Source: Candidatus Scalindua sp. SCAELEC01
GTDB taxonomy: Bacteria; Planctomycetota; Brocadiia; Brocadiales; Scalinduaceae
Length of the DNA stretch: 64,000 nt
Assembly (NCBI GenBank): GCA_004282745.1
Contig: SHMT01000011.1
Coordinates: 1 to 64,000, forward strand
Reading direction: 5' to 3'
Part shown: positions 8,178-17,432 of the stretch, piece after piece
Layout of the letters: every line of letters starts with the position of its first letter
Position numbering within the stretch: position 1 is the first letter of the stretch
Position numbers and translations under genes: made by a program
The notes under the pieces: model-generated
Seen by the model: only the letters and a program-made list of their open reading frames with translations
The model's database searches: none
What the model was told of the DNA's origin: nothing

Positions 8178-9593
8178 TTAATCGACTTTTTCTACTTGAA
8201 TTGAGTCTATCCATTTTCCCTTATGCGTAACTTGGGTAATCGCTATAATGTAGTTTCCCTGCTCAACCAGCCCTTTGTCCTTTAACAGGATAATAGCCTG
8301 CTCCACGTTTTCAATCGGGTTTTCCTCGACAAAATCGATCAGAAACGGGCGTACGCCCCAATAGAGAGCCAATCGATTTACGACATCCCGGTTATTGGTA
8401 AAAGCATATACTCTTGTATGCAGTGTACGCATCCATGCTGCATAGCGAGCCATACGACCCGTTCGGGTGAAGACAATTAATGCCTTTGCCTCGACCTCGC
8501 GAGCCATAACCGATGCTCCTTTGACGAGCTTTGCTTCTAGGCTGTCAAGCTTTGCTAATTTTGCGTAGTCAGCACCACCGCTCCGCTCAACTCGCTGGGC
8601 AATACGATTCATGACTTCAACACACTGGTTTGGATATTGACCTACCGAGGTTTCACCCGACAACATAATGGCATCAGCCTGTTCGAAAACGGCATTTGAA
8701 ACATCAGTTATTTCGGCCCGCGTGGGAAGAGCATTTCCGATCATGGATTCGAGCATGTGAGTGGCTACAATGACGGGTATCCCTTTTGTCAGGCAGGTCT
8801 TTACTATACGCCGCTGTATAATAGGCAATTCTTCATAGGGGCATTCAATGCCCAAATCTCCGCGTGCTACCATAATCCCGTCAGCGACGTCGGCTATCGC
8901 TTCAGTATTTCTCACTCCCTCTTGGTCTTCCAGCTTGGCAATGATTTTTTGCGAGGCATGGTGTTGGCTTAATAGCTCTTGAAGCATGACTACATCTTTG
9001 GCTTCTCGAACAAAGGACATTGCAATAAAATCGACACCCAGCTCTATTCCAAGCATGACGTTGCGAATATCTTTTTCAGTCAAGGCAGGTAGGTTTACCC
9101 GGATACCGGGTAAATTGATGTGTCGGCGGCTTCCCAAAACACCCTCGGTGAGTACTTCGCAGGTTAAATGATTCTGCTGCTTCTCTATGACCTTCAGTTG
9201 AATGGTTCCATTATCCACCATGACCACATTTCCGACATGAATATCTTCTATGAGGTCATCATAATTAACATCTACCGAATGCTCTTCTTCTGATTGTTCT
9301 CCGCGTACGGTTAAGGCAATTCGTTCTCCGGGATTAAGATCGAGAGCCGAAGGGAGATCTCCTGTGCGAATAGCCGGCCCTTGCAAATCCATGAGCAACG
9401 CGATATGACGTTCGTGCTTTAAAGATAATTTCCGCACCCGCTCTACGGTATTACGGACCTGTTGGTCTGTTGCATGTGACATATTTATCCTGACCACATC
9501 TAGTCCTGAAAGTATAAGCTGTTCTAATACTTCAAGAGACTCCGTTGCCGGCCCTACGGTTCCTATAATCTTAGTTCTACGAACACTGTTCAT
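8178..9593 (-). CDS. pyk: pyruvate kinase
   Basis: A 471-residue cytoplasmic enzyme converting phosphoenolpyruvate and ADP to pyruvate and ATP. RTKIIGTVGPA opens the TIM barrel, and VRINMSHA holds the conserved Arg/Asn/Ser. DLQGPAIRTG, KLEDQEGV and MVARGDLGIECPYEELP carry the catalytic lysine region and the metal and substrate ligands. PTRAEITDVSNAV is the next signature, and the C-terminal allosteric domain is complete. Length is normal. The gene is convergent with the porin gene, with 16 bases between stops, and is probably monocistronic. AGGAA lies upstream of the ATG. Confidence 0.96.
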   Translation of the reverse strand: MNSVRRTKIIGTVGPATESLEVLEQLILSGLDVVRINMSHATDQQVRNTVERVRKLSLKHERHIALLMDLQGPAIRTGDLPSALDLNPGERIALTVRGEQSEEEHSVDVNYDDLIEDIHVGNVVMVDNGTIQLKVIEKQQNHLTCEVLTEGVLGSRRHINLPGIRVNLPALTEKDIRNVMLGIELGVDFIAMSFVREAKDVVMLQELLSQHHASQKIIAKLEDQEGVRNTEAIADVADGIMVARGDLGIECPYEELPIIQRRIVKTCLTKGIPVIVATHMLESMIGNALPTRAEITDVSNAVFEQADAIMLSGETSVGQYPNQCVEVMNRIAQRVERSGGADYAKLAKLDSLEAKLVKGASVMAREVEAKALIVFTRTGRMARYAAWMRTLHTRVYAFTNNRDVVNRLALYWGVRPFLIDFVEENPIENVEQAIILLKDKGLVEQGNYIIAITQVTHKGKWIDSIQVEKVD

Positions 9594-9968
9594 ATTAGAG
9601 TATTTCCTAATTTTATATGTTTAAAAAATTCCCTCATGATGAGGTATTCCGAGCAAGCAGGAAAAAGAAGTTAAGCCAAGTATTCTCTGTATGCTATCCC
9701 CCTGATATCCAGACCGGCCTTTAACCCTCCCGCGCAAATAAGAGGACAATGCTACAAAGAGTTGCATGATCGATTAATCATAAACAGCCTCATGAATAAT
9801 GGGGCGAAAGAATCAATACTGTTGTTCAATCGAAAAATCTAAATTTCACGCGAACTTTGACCCTTAAATTCCGAAAACCATTATAAGATGAGTATATCAG
9901 GTATGGTAATTTTACCATAGGCGATACGGCACCGGGAACGTATGCTTGAGAGGATTATTTGAGAGGTG
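9594..9968. other. intergenic between pyk and the radical-SAM gene
   Basis: 375 bases with no frame of note. It contains a 26-bp sequence shared with the region before hisD (see 9872-9897) and an 8-bp stem with 2-base loop, TATGGTAA/TTACCATA, at 9902-9919. The pyk promoter should lie here, but no consensus pair was clear. Confidence 0.4.
9872..9897. repeat. 26-bp dispersed repeat, copy 1
   Basis: Starts CGAAAACCATTATAAGATG and differs by one base from 40951-40976, upstream of hisD. In both places it is followed within a few bases by a small inverted repeat containing ATGGT. Role unknown. Confidence 0.55.
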
Positions 9969-11711
9969 TCATCCTTTTTCTGGTTTATTGAAGTTGTTTG
10001 TCTCTTGAGACAGATATTTTTGAAATTTAGTGATGATCTGTTCGTTTGTCCCACTCCTTTTTGCCAGAAAATCCTTAATTTCGTCGATTACGTCTTTTTT
10101 CTTCCTATTTTTTGTCTTTAATTTGGCCACATCAAATGCGCCTAAGTCGAGTTCATCAAAACCAAGTTTGTTCATCCTCTTTGATGCAAACTTCATCGAC
10201 TCATCCCTTATTTCCGATAAGAACTCCGACGTTATCACTTTGTATCTATTTTCTCTTGCCCTGATTTCCATGAGTTTGTAAATTCCGGGCCGTACAAAAT
10301 CAGGAGCATTTTTTACCCGCTCCAATGCTTCAGGAGACCACTCAATTTTCTCGCTTTTCCCCCTCTTTTTTAAAAGGGAGAGGAAGGGGAACATCATCTT
10401 TTTGTCTACAGCCATCCGCTCTTTTGCTTCCTTCATTATATCAGGTGTTACCTGGCTTACACCTTTTTCTCTTGCATACTCTTCAACTCTTTTGATGACC
10501 ATCCCTCGTCCAAACGAGGGTACTTTCTCCAGTCTTTTTCGGGCCTCTTCACTCCATGAGAGCTCAAAATCTTTTTTCAAGCCAAACGTGTTCTCTGCCT
10601 TGAGCACGATTTTCTCACCACCATACTTTCCCGGTTTGTAATCACACCATGCATCCTCAGCCATTTGGTCACCAGTGGTCGCAAGTGCCCGAGCTCGACA
10701 ACCTTTACATATGGAAACGAATTCACACTCTCCGCATCGCCCCTTGAGATTAGCATCCCTTAGCTCTTCCAGGGTCGTTGAAGTGTCCCAGATTTCACGA
10801 AAGCTTTTCTCCTTAAGGCTTCCGCAAGAGGTATCCATATAGGGACAGGGAGTAACATTTCCCTCTGGTGAAATCCTTACATAATTCGTTCCTGCCGGAC
10901 ATCCGCCTGAATAGTATTTTAACAGAGCCGATTCGGGATTCATCTCATAGGCTATCCTTCTATAGTGAGGGGCACATTTTGCACTGACAAGCATTTGGCC
11001 TTCGTAGAGGGTATGGAGCTGGTAAATTTGCTGTAGTGCATTCTCATATTGTTCAGGTGATATGTCGGTTAGATCTTGTCCTCTACCCGTACAAACGAGA
11101 AAAAAAAGGTTGAAGACTTTCACACCCTTCTCATTTGCGAAAGCCACTAACTTGGCAATTTCATCATAATTTCTTTTAAAAACGGTAGTCTGTATCTGTA
11201 CTTCAAGCCCCTCTTTTTGGCACGCATCTATTCCATCAATAGCTTGTTGCCAGGAGCCCTTTACCCCTCGAATCGAATCATGTATGTCGGGATCGAGGGA
11301 ATCGAGACTGATACCGATACCGGAAAAACCGTTTTCTTTCAATTTCTTGGCAACGCGAGTATCGATGAGACAGGCGTTTGTACCTAAAAGCACCATCATA
11401 CCTTTCCCGGATGCGTGTCGGGAGAGATGATAGATATCATTTCTTAAAAGAGGTTCTCCACCTGTTAGGATTAAGATTAAGTTTGGGTTGATGTCTGCAA
11501 TATCATCTATTACCTGAATTGCCGATTCGGTACTAAGCTCTTGTCCATTATCTTGTGGGCCACAAGAAGCTGTTGATGTTTTTAATAGGTCAGGTTGCTC
11601 CACAACTGTATGGTGTTGTATGTGATTATTTGTGGGGAGATAGCAGTGAGAACAGGCCAAGTTACAGGATTTTGTAAGATTCCAAGAAATTACATGAGGT
11701 ACATATTTCAT
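9969..11711 (-). CDS. radical-SAM/SPASM protein with two C-terminal PCP_red domains
   Basis: 580 residues. C16-x3-C20-x2-C23 in KSCNLACSHCY binds the radical-SAM 4Fe-4S cluster, and LTGGEPLL and GISLDS follow. The C-terminal SPASM-type cysteines (CPAGTNYVRISPEG, CPYMDTSCG, CGECEFVSICKGC) bind auxiliary clusters. FFLVCTGRG resembles the AhbC/AhbD/NirJ group of heme-modifying enzymes. From about 380 two copies of a 50-residue domain occur (WSEEARKRLEKVPSFGRGM and WSPEALERVKNAPDFVRPG), the helical PCP_red domain otherwise known at the end of protochlorophyllide reductase subunit B. The gene is divergent from the respiratory cluster, whose last gene carries a third copy. A tetrapyrrole or cofactor maturation role is inferred. 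Confidence 0.75.
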   Translation of the reverse strand: MKYVPHVISWNLTKSCNLACSHCYLPTNNHIQHHTVVEQPDLLKTSTASCGPQDNGQELSTESAIQVIDDIADINPNLILILTGGEPLLRNDIYHLSRHASGKGMMVLLGTNACLIDTRVAKKLKENGFSGIGISLDSLDPDIHDSIRGVKGSWQQAIDGIDACQKEGLEVQIQTTVFKRNYDEIAKLVAFANEKGVKVFNLFFLVCTGRGQDLTDISPEQYENALQQIYQLHTLYEGQMLVSAKCAPHYRRIAYEMNPESALLKYYSGGCPAGTNYVRISPEGNVTPCPYMDTSCGSLKEKSFREIWDTSTTLEELRDANLKGRCGECEFVSICKGCRARALATTGDQMAEDAWCDYKPGKYGGEKIVLKAENTFGLKKDFELSWSEEARKRLEKVPSFGRGMVIKRVEEYAREKGVSQVTPDIMKEAKERMAVDKKMMFPFLSLLKKRGKSEKIEWSPEALERVKNAPDFVRPGIYKLMEIRARENRYKVITSEFLSEIRDESMKFASKRMNKLGFDELDLGAFDVAKLKTKNRKKKDVIDEIKDFLAKRSGTNEQIITKFQKYLSQETNNFNKPEKG

Positions 11712-12316
11712 AGTTCTACTCGTTAGATGATAGATTGTGTCAGTAGGTAAATTTATTTAATGAGTGATCGTACGGAAGATCATATGTGCTTACATCTCGT
11801 GTATGATTCAAACAAAATTAAGGGTAATAGTCAATGGTAAATAGTCTCTGATTGTAGCTGAGAAACTCATACAGGTAATTTGTAACCGTTTACGGGTTCA
11901 ATGGTTTTCGTTTTACTGCAACGATTAATGATTATTCAGATCGGTAAGCTATAGACCTGTTGACTCTTATGAGATATATAACTTCATCTCTCTTCATTAC
12001 CAGTGTTGATGAGTACCGCATCAGGTACAAGTGATTTTAATAAATAATTTTTTTATAGCCAAAATGCATAGTAAGCGCGCATTGTTTTTTTATTCCTAAG
12101 AATTTTTTTTGACTTCATTAAGGGTAACAATGACTTAAGGAAATGTACGATGATTGTTTCACTATTATAAACAAAATGGCATTATTCTTGCACTGCAAAA
12201 ATTTGGCAAAAATAATAATTTTTATCTTGAAAAGTTTACCAAAAATAATATGATATCAAACTTTGTAAGCTTCGTTTGTATTTTGTTTTTCGCTAAGAAG
12301 GAGAGGGTATTAGATT
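11712..12316. other. 605-bp divergent intergenic control region
   Basis: The region separates the radical-SAM gene from the respiratory cluster and is strongly AT-rich toward the cluster. It contains a -24/-12 promoter (12177-12192) and the inverted pair TGTTT/AAACA at 12155-12173. It also has two similar AT-rich tracts in the leader (near 12212 and 12238). No coding frame was found. Confidence 0.5.
12177..12192 (+). promoter_or_regulatory. sigma-54 (-24/-12) promoter of the respiratory cluster
   Basis: TGGCATTATTCTTGCA fits the RpoN consensus. The GG (12178-12179) and GC (12190-12191) are exactly 10 bases apart, with TGGCA and TTGCA elements around them. Transcription would start near 12203, giving a leader of about 115 bases before the first ATG (12317). 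Such a promoter needs an AAA+ activator; one of NtrC type lies at 63266 in this window, but a regulatory link is only a possibility. Confidence 0.65.
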
Positions 12317-13033
12317 ATGATGATTATTGCTAGATATTTCTTGTTTTTAACGGTTTTAAGTGTTGCGTGTTCGGCTACTCTTTTTGCACAAGAGGCTGCT
12401 CCTACTGATGATCAGACAAAGATCATTCAGCAGAAATTGGAAGCGGCATTAAAGTCACTCAAAAAAGAGATAAAGTCAGAAGTTGCGGTTGAAAATGGTG
12501 GTGCTATCACCGGTATTGTAAAATGCAAAAGGGTTAAGCATCCCGACAATGTGGTAGTATATATCGAGAAAGTAGGGGAGAATGCCTATGATGCTCCAGA
12601 GGAACATGGGGTTCTTGACCAGTTGAATTTGACTTTTGTTCCTCATGTAATTGCGGTACAAAAAGGAACAACAATTGATTTTCCAAATAGTGACTCAGTG
12701 CGTCACAACGTCTTTACCCCTCCAGATTGCTGTCGTCAATTCAATCTAGGTACTTATGATGTCGGTGTGGTAAAGAGTGTTACCTTTGAGGAGTCTTGTG
12801 ATGTCCCAATTTTGTGTAACGTGCATGCTGAGATGTCATCCTTTGTGGTCGTGCTTGATAATCCCTACTTTTCTGTAACAGAGAAAGATGGGGTGTATAC
12901 TATTGAAAATGTACCGCCTGGTACATACAAGCTAACCGCATGGCATGAAAAACTCCAGTCGATTACGAGTGATGTTACTGTCGAGGCTGGTAAGACCGTA
13001 AATGTTGATTTTCAATTAAAGAAAAGAAAATAA
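12317..13033 (+). CDS. exported cupredoxin (plastocyanin-like) protein
   Basis: 238 residues with a signal peptide (about 1-24, ending LFAQ). After a linker of about 40 residues a cupredoxin domain spans about 60-175. Its likely blue-copper ligands are His in VRHNVF and the Cys/His/Met set in CNVHAEM. A small CarboxypepD_reg-like beta-sandwich follows (KDGVYTIENVPPGTYKLTAWHE). It is first in the cluster, 9 bases before the Rieske gene, and has a paralogue at 20355. A periplasmic electron carrier for the bc complex is the natural reading. AGGAGAGGG precedes the ATG. Confidence 0.8.
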   Translation: MMIIARYFLFLTVLSVACSATLFAQEAAPTDDQTKIIQQKLEAALKSLKKEIKSEVAVENGGAITGIVKCKRVKHPDNVVVYIEKVGENAYDAPEEHGVLDQLNLTFVPHVIAVQKGTTIDFPNSDSVRHNVFTPPDCCRQFNLGTYDVGVVKSVTFEESCDVPILCNVHAEMSSFVVVLDNPYFSVTEKDGVYTIENVPPGTYKLTAWHEKLQSITSDVTVEAGKTVNVDFQLKKRK

Positions 13034-13045
13034 ACCATTTTTTTG

Positions 13046-13609
13046 ATGGGCGCTAAAATGACACACGAAATGGGAGAAAAAGGGATAGGTGCAGGCTGTG
13101 CAGGGGGGCATGGTGCTCCTGTTGTAAGGAAACCGATAAGTCGTAGAAGGTTTTTTTATCTTCTTGGTTGGGGCTTTATAGCTGCATTTATGACAGCGGT
13201 TCTTGGGGCTATTATACGCTTCTTTTTTCCCCGAGTTTTGTATGAACCGCCTACTCGTTACAAGATAGGGTTTCCATCAGAATATACATTGGGTGTTAGT
13301 GAGAGGTTTAAGAAACAGTTCAGGGTGTGGGTAGTTCGTGAGTCCGACAGGGTATACGTTATTGAGGCAAAATGTACCCACTTGGGCTGTACTCCCAATT
13401 GGTTGGCTGCGGAGGGAAAGTTCAAGTGTCCTTGCCATGGAAGTGGTTTTACTCCTGATGGCATTAATATAGAAGGTCCGGCTCCAAGGCCCTTGGAGCG
13501 GTTCCAGGTTTCAGTAGGCGAAAGTGGCCAGTTAGAAGTCGATGAGGGAATACGGTTTCGCGGTGAAAAAGGAGAGTGGGAGAAACCTGGGGCTTTTGTC
13601 GCTGTTTAG
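13046..13609 (+). CDS. Rieske iron-sulfur protein of the bc complex
   Basis: About 187 residues. SRRRFFYLLGWGFIAAFMTAV is a twin-arginine motif plus the single membrane anchor. The C-terminal domain has CTHLGC and CPCHGSGF, which supply the two Cys and two His ligands of the 2Fe-2S cluster. It accepts electrons from quinol at the outer face. The start is uncertain: a TTG at 13043 directly precedes the ATG used here, and a further ATG lies at 13058; none has a strong SD. It is followed by cytochrome b after a gap of about 160 bases. Confidence 0.93.
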   Translation: MGAKMTHEMGEKGIGAGCAGGHGAPVVRKPISRRRFFYLLGWGFIAAFMTAVLGAIIRFFFPRVLYEPPTRYKIGFPSEYTLGVSERFKKQFRVWVVRESDRVYVIEAKCTHLGCTPNWLAAEGKFKCPCHGSGFTPDGINIEGPAPRPLERFQVSVGESGQLEVDEGIRFRGEKGEWEKPGAFVAV

Positions 13610-13766
13610 CAGGCGGGAGTGGGTGCTGCTGGATAATTAACGGCCTTAAGCGTATTTTTGGATAAGTGTCTTTCGGATCGGATAGCTCGCAGAGAAGGGT
13701 TTTGGTTGTGGCGGTTTGGGTTTTGGTTAGGTATAACTTGGTTGTGTGAGGTCGGGAGGCTTTAAA

Positions 13767-14594
13767 TTGGGAAACAAAAAAGAGAAAGGAAGTATTTTAA
13801 AGATACTTCGATTGATAAGAGAACACGGTGTTGTGAATGTTGTAAAAGATATGACCTTGAACTCTCAGGTTTGGCGTTCGTTTTTTCGTCATGGGCTTGA
13901 GGACACACCCAAAACCAGGATGGAGACAATTATTAATAACTCTTTTCTCCATCTGCATCCTGCTAAAGTTAAGAGGCACGCACCGTTGTTTCGGTTTACC
14001 TGGTGCATGGGTGGAATTACCTTCTTTTTATTTTTGGTTTTGACGATAACGGGTGTTTTTTTAATGTTTTATTACCATCCAAATGTGAGGGACGCTTACT
14101 GGGATATGAAAGGTTTGGAGTATCATGTACCTTTTGGTACGTTGTTGAGGAATTTACATAGATGGGGTGCGCATTTGATGGTTATTGCGGTCTGGTTTCA
14201 TATGTTCCGGGTGTTTATGACGGGCTCTTATAAGCCGCCGCGTGAGTTTAATTGGGTTATTGGAGTGGTATTGTTGGTAATGACGCTTCTTTTGAGTTTT
14301 ACCGGTTACCTACTTCCTTGGGATCAGTTAGGTTTTTGGGCTGTGACTGTTGGTACAAATATGGCGCGTGCTACACCTCTTTTAGGGCATGAAGGTCCTT
14401 TTGGAAATCTGTTAGGTATGACTGCGTATAATGATATACGGTTTGCCTTACTTGGCGGATCTCTCGTGGGTGGTAATGCGTTATTGAGGGCATACATTTG
14501 GCATTGTATTGGACTGCCGATGATTGTAAGTACCTTCTTGATAGTGCATTTCTGGCGAATACGTAAAGATGGTGGTATTTCCGGCAAGTTATAG
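13767..14594 (+). CDS. cytochrome b, N-terminal (b6-like) subunit
   Basis: 275 residues with four core transmembrane helices preceded by a soluble extension of about 75 residues. The bis-histidine pairs are spaced as in cytochrome b6: H-x13-H in [16 protein letters not shown] and H-x14-H in [17 protein letters not shown]. It binds the two b hemes and helps form the quinone sites. The TTG at 13767 is chosen over the GTG at 13746 because GGGAGG (13754-13759) sits seven bases before it. The C-terminal half of cytochrome b is encoded separately at 16574, so this is a split cytochrome b as in b6f-type complexes. Confidence 0.93.
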   Translation: MGNKKEKGSILKILRLIREHGVVNVVKDMTLNSQVWRSFFRHGLEDTPKTRMETIINNSFLHLHPAKVKRHAPLFRFTWCMGGITFFLFLVLTITGVFLMFYYHPNVRDAYWDMKGLEYHVPFGTLLRNLHRWGAHLMVIAVWFHMFRVFMTGSYKPPREFNWVIGVVLLVMTLLLSFTGYLLPWDQLGFWAVTVGTNMARATPLLGHEGPFGNLLGMTAYNDIRFALLGGSLVGGNALLRAYIWHCIGLPMIVSTFLIVHFWRIRKDGGISGKL

Positions 14595-14608
14595 AGGAGA
14601 GTTGGAGT

Positions 14609-14743
14609 ATGGAAAATATTTGGTTGATTATAAGCAAACCTGATAATGTGCCAATAGTAGGGCTGATTTTGCTTATTGTACTGTTTACGTGGATGTCATT
14701 TAGTCAGGCAAGAAAAAATGATCGTCAGTCAAATGATGATTAG
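14609..14743 (+). CDS. 44-residue single-span membrane peptide of the bc complex
   Basis: The frame starts MENIWLIISKPDNVP and has one hydrophobic helix (about 15-30, PIVGLILLIVLFTW). It ends in a short basic then acidic tail (ARKNDRQSNDD). TTGGAG precedes the ATG. It fits exactly between cytochrome b (14 bases before) and the oxidoreductase gene (45 bases after). Small single-helix subunits are usual in bc1, b6f and bd complexes, so it is probably a structural subunit. No named family was recognised. Confidence 0.65.
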   Translation: MENIWLIISKPDNVPIVGLILLIVLFTWMSFSQARKNDRQSNDD

Positions 14744-14788
14744 TTCTTATAAATTATAAAGTTTTAAAGTATAAAGTGGAGATTCTTT

Positions 14789-16495
14789 TTGAAGTACAGT
14801 GTGGTGGAAGCTGATGAGAAGTGGTTTCAGGAAAATATAAACTGTCAGCACGCATGTCCTGCTCATACGCCAGCCTCGAATTATATTGAAAGGCTACAGG
14901 AGGGAGACTATGCAGGGGCGTTGCAGTTGAATTTTATGGCAAACCTGTTTCCGCATATTCTAGGGCGTGTCTGTACGCACCCTTGTGAGGCCGCTTGTCG
15001 CAGAGGTTCTATTGATAGGCCAGTTGCCATCTGTACGTTAAAACGGGTTGCCGCTGATTATGCAGATCAAAATATTCACCCGGAAAAGCCAAAGAATATA
15101 AAAAGTACCGGGAAAAAAGTAGCGGTTGTCGGGGCTGGTCCATCAGGCCTTGCTGCAGCGAACGATTTAGCACTATTGGGCTACGCGGTAACGGTATTTG
15201 AAGCCCTGCCAATGGCTGGTGGGATGTTGAGTGTTGGTATCCCTCCCTATAGATTACCCTGGCATAAAATCAATAGTGCTGTGAAGTGGATTGAGGATTT
15301 GGGTATTGAAATCAAATTCAATAGTCCGGTGAAAAATGAAGAAGAGCTTGATGCTTTGATAAAGGGCTATGATGCGGTATATTTGGCTGCCGGTGCACAT
15401 AAGTCCCCATCGCTGGATATAGCGGGAGAGGATTTAAATGGTGTTGTGCACGGTATCAAGTTTATGAAAGATCTCAATCTTGGACATCAAAAAAAGGTGC
15501 CTTCAAAAGTGGCGGTTGTCGGTGGTGGGTTTACGGCGATTGACTGCGCACGTTCATCCTTAAGGCTTGGCGCGAAGGAGGCTTCTATTATCTACCGAAG
15601 GACGCTGAAGGAGATGCCGGCCGGAGAGTTAGAAGTTTCTATGGCAGAGGAGGAGGCGATAAAAATACTCTTCTTGACTACGCCCATTAAGATACATGGG
15701 GATAAGGATGGCAATGTCAAGATGATTGAGTGTTTGAAGAACAAGCTTGGTGAGCCTGATAGTAGCGGTAGGAGGAGGCCTGAGCCCATCCAAGGAAGTG
15801 AGTTTACGGTGCCCGTAGATATGGTTGTTGCTGCTATTGGACAATCTGCCGATATGGGGTTTGTTTCAGAGGGTTTAGGGGTAAAGCTAACGAAGTGGGG
15901 ATCTATTGAGGTTAATAGCGAGACATTGATGTCTGATAGAGAGGGGCTATTTGTTGGTGGTGACTATTTGACCGGTCCAAGAAATGTTATAGAGGTCATT
16001 GCTGATGGGAGAAAAGTGGCTAGGGCGATAGATGAGTATCTTGGGGTTGCTCAGAAAAGGGAGATAAGTTATTTTTTTGCGGATAGAGATCCAGTGAGGA
16101 ATCGTGATGATTATGATGCTTTGCCTCGCCAAAAACAGCAGGCGCTCTCTATGGATGTGAGATGGGATGTGGATAAAGAGGTCGAGCTCGGTTTTACGAA
16201 AAGCGATGCCCAAAAGGAGGCAGATCGGTGTTTGCTTTGTCATTATAATATTTTTATCGATGATCAAAAGTGTGTGTTGTGTGGTGGTTGTATCGATATT
16301 TGTCCAAATAACTGCATTATGATGATGTCGCGTGATAAGATCGAATTCGAAGGGGCCATCGAGGGTGAGCTAACAGGTGATTGGGATGCTGTTATGGCCA
16401 TTGATGAAGAGAAATGTATCAGGTGTGGGCTCTGCGTCAGGAGATGTCCGGTTGATGCAATAAAAATGAAAAGGTTCTCATATGCTGAAAAGTAA
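14789..16495 (+). CDS. FAD-dependent NAD(P) oxidoreductase with ferredoxin domains (GltD/NfnB-like)
   Basis: 568 residues, no membrane helix. The N-terminal domain (about 1-100) has the GltD-type cysteines (CQHACPAHTP, CTHPCEAACRRG). VAVVGAGPSGLAAA binds FAD, VAVVGGGFTAIDCAR binds NAD(P), and FVGGDYLTGPRNVIEVIADGR closes the flavoprotein fold. A C-terminal 2[4Fe-4S] ferredoxin module has CVLCGGCIDICP and CIRCGLCVRRCP. It starts at TTG behind GTGGAG. It lies between the two halves of cytochrome b, so it should couple NAD(P)H and the quinone pool or low-potential donors through the bc complex. Direction of electron flow is not visible. Confidence 0.88.
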   Translation: MKYSVVEADEKWFQENINCQHACPAHTPASNYIERLQEGDYAGALQLNFMANLFPHILGRVCTHPCEAACRRGSIDRPVAICTLKRVAADYADQNIHPEKPKNIKSTGKKVAVVGAGPSGLAAANDLALLGYAVTVFEALPMAGGMLSVGIPPYRLPWHKINSAVKWIEDLGIEIKFNSPVKNEEELDALIKGYDAVYLAAGAHKSPSLDIAGEDLNGVVHGIKFMKDLNLGHQKKVPSKVAVVGGGFTAIDCARSSLRLGAKEASIIYRRTLKEMPAGELEVSMAEEEAIKILFLTTPIKIHGDKDGNVKMIECLKNKLGEPDSSGRRRPEPIQGSEFTVPVDMVVAAIGQSADMGFVSEGLGVKLTKWGSIEVNSETLMSDREGLFVGGDYLTGPRNVIEVIADGRKVARAIDEYLGVAQKREISYFFADRDPVRNRDDYDALPRQKQQALSMDVRWDVDKEVELGFTKSDAQKEADRCLLCHYNIFIDDQKCVLCGGCIDICPNNCIMMMSRDKIEFEGAIEGELTGDWDAVMAIDEEKCIRCGLCVRRCPVDAIKMKRFSYAEK

Positions 16496-16573
16496 TAGTG
16501 TTTATATGAGGGTTGGAAAATTAATTTGGGCAAATGGAAATGAACAGGGCTGATTGTAAGAAGGGGACAAGAA

Positions 16574-17401
16574 ATGGCGGAAGATAAAGAGACAACTAAG
16601 GGGCGGTATCGCGCGCTAGCGTTTGTTAAAGGAGAATCCCTGGCCAAAGAGAAGGATAGAGAGGTATCGAAGGATGAGGTACATACTTGGCCATATTTAG
16701 TTCGAGTGGAATTTCTTGCTGCTATCATAATGACTATTATTTTGATGGTGTGGGCGATTACGCTTGATGCGCCATTGGAGGATCCATCAGATCCTACATT
16801 GACTCCTAATCCAGCGAAGGCGCCATGGTATTTTCTTGGATTGCAGGAAATGCTTGTGTACTTTGATCCGTGGATAGCTGGTGTTATATATCCGTCTTTT
16901 ATCGTAATAGGATTAATGGTTATTCCTTATGTAGATGTCAATCCAAAGGGCAATGGTTACTACACACTCAAGGAGAGGAAGTTTGCAATTCTTACTTTTT
17001 GTTTTGGCTTTCATGTGCTTTGGATTTTGTTGATTATCGTTGGTGTTTTTATGCGAGGGCCCGGCTGGATCTGGTTTTGGCCGTGGGAAACATGGGATGC
17101 ACACAGAGTTGTAGCTGAGACAAATTATGATCTGACACACTTTATCGGTGTTGATTCGAAATCTTTTCTTGGTTCAGTTATTGGGGGTAGCGTTGTCGTT
17201 CTCTACTATTTCGTGACATTGACCATACCTTATTTATTCTTAAAACTTATTGGTAGCCAAACCCTTGAAAAACTGGGTATCGTTAGGTATGCGATTGTAG
17301 CGTTACTGTTTTGGACTATGATGACGTTGCCAATTAAGATGTTTCTGAAATTGGTTTTTCATATGAAATACATTTGGGTAACTCCTTGGTTTAATATATA
17401 G
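16574..17401 (+). CDS. cytochrome b, C-terminal (subunit IV-like) subunit
   Basis: 275 residues. A charged N-terminus is followed by a membrane helix (about 47-66), then TPNPAKAPWYFLGLQEML, the hallmark of the cytochrome b C-terminal half at the quinol-oxidation loop. Four or five more helices follow, with a WIWFWPWETWDAH loop. It completes the split cytochrome b started at 13767. It is longer than plant subunit IV, with extra helices at the C-terminus. AAGGGG precedes the ATG. Intervening genes suggest the NAD(P) module was inserted between the two b subunits. Confidence 0.88.
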   Translation: MAEDKETTKGRYRALAFVKGESLAKEKDREVSKDEVHTWPYLVRVEFLAAIIMTIILMVWAITLDAPLEDPSDPTLTPNPAKAPWYFLGLQEMLVYFDPWIAGVIYPSFIVIGLMVIPYVDVNPKGNGYYTLKERKFAILTFCFGFHVLWILLIIVGVFMRGPGWIWFWPWETWDAHRVVAETNYDLTHFIGVDSKSFLGSVIGGSVVVLYYFVTLTIPYLFLKLIGSQTLEKLGIVRYAIVALLFWTMMTLPIKMFLKLVFHMKYIWVTPWFNI

Positions 17402-17432
17402 TAAAATGTGATTAAGGGAAACTGGAATATAA

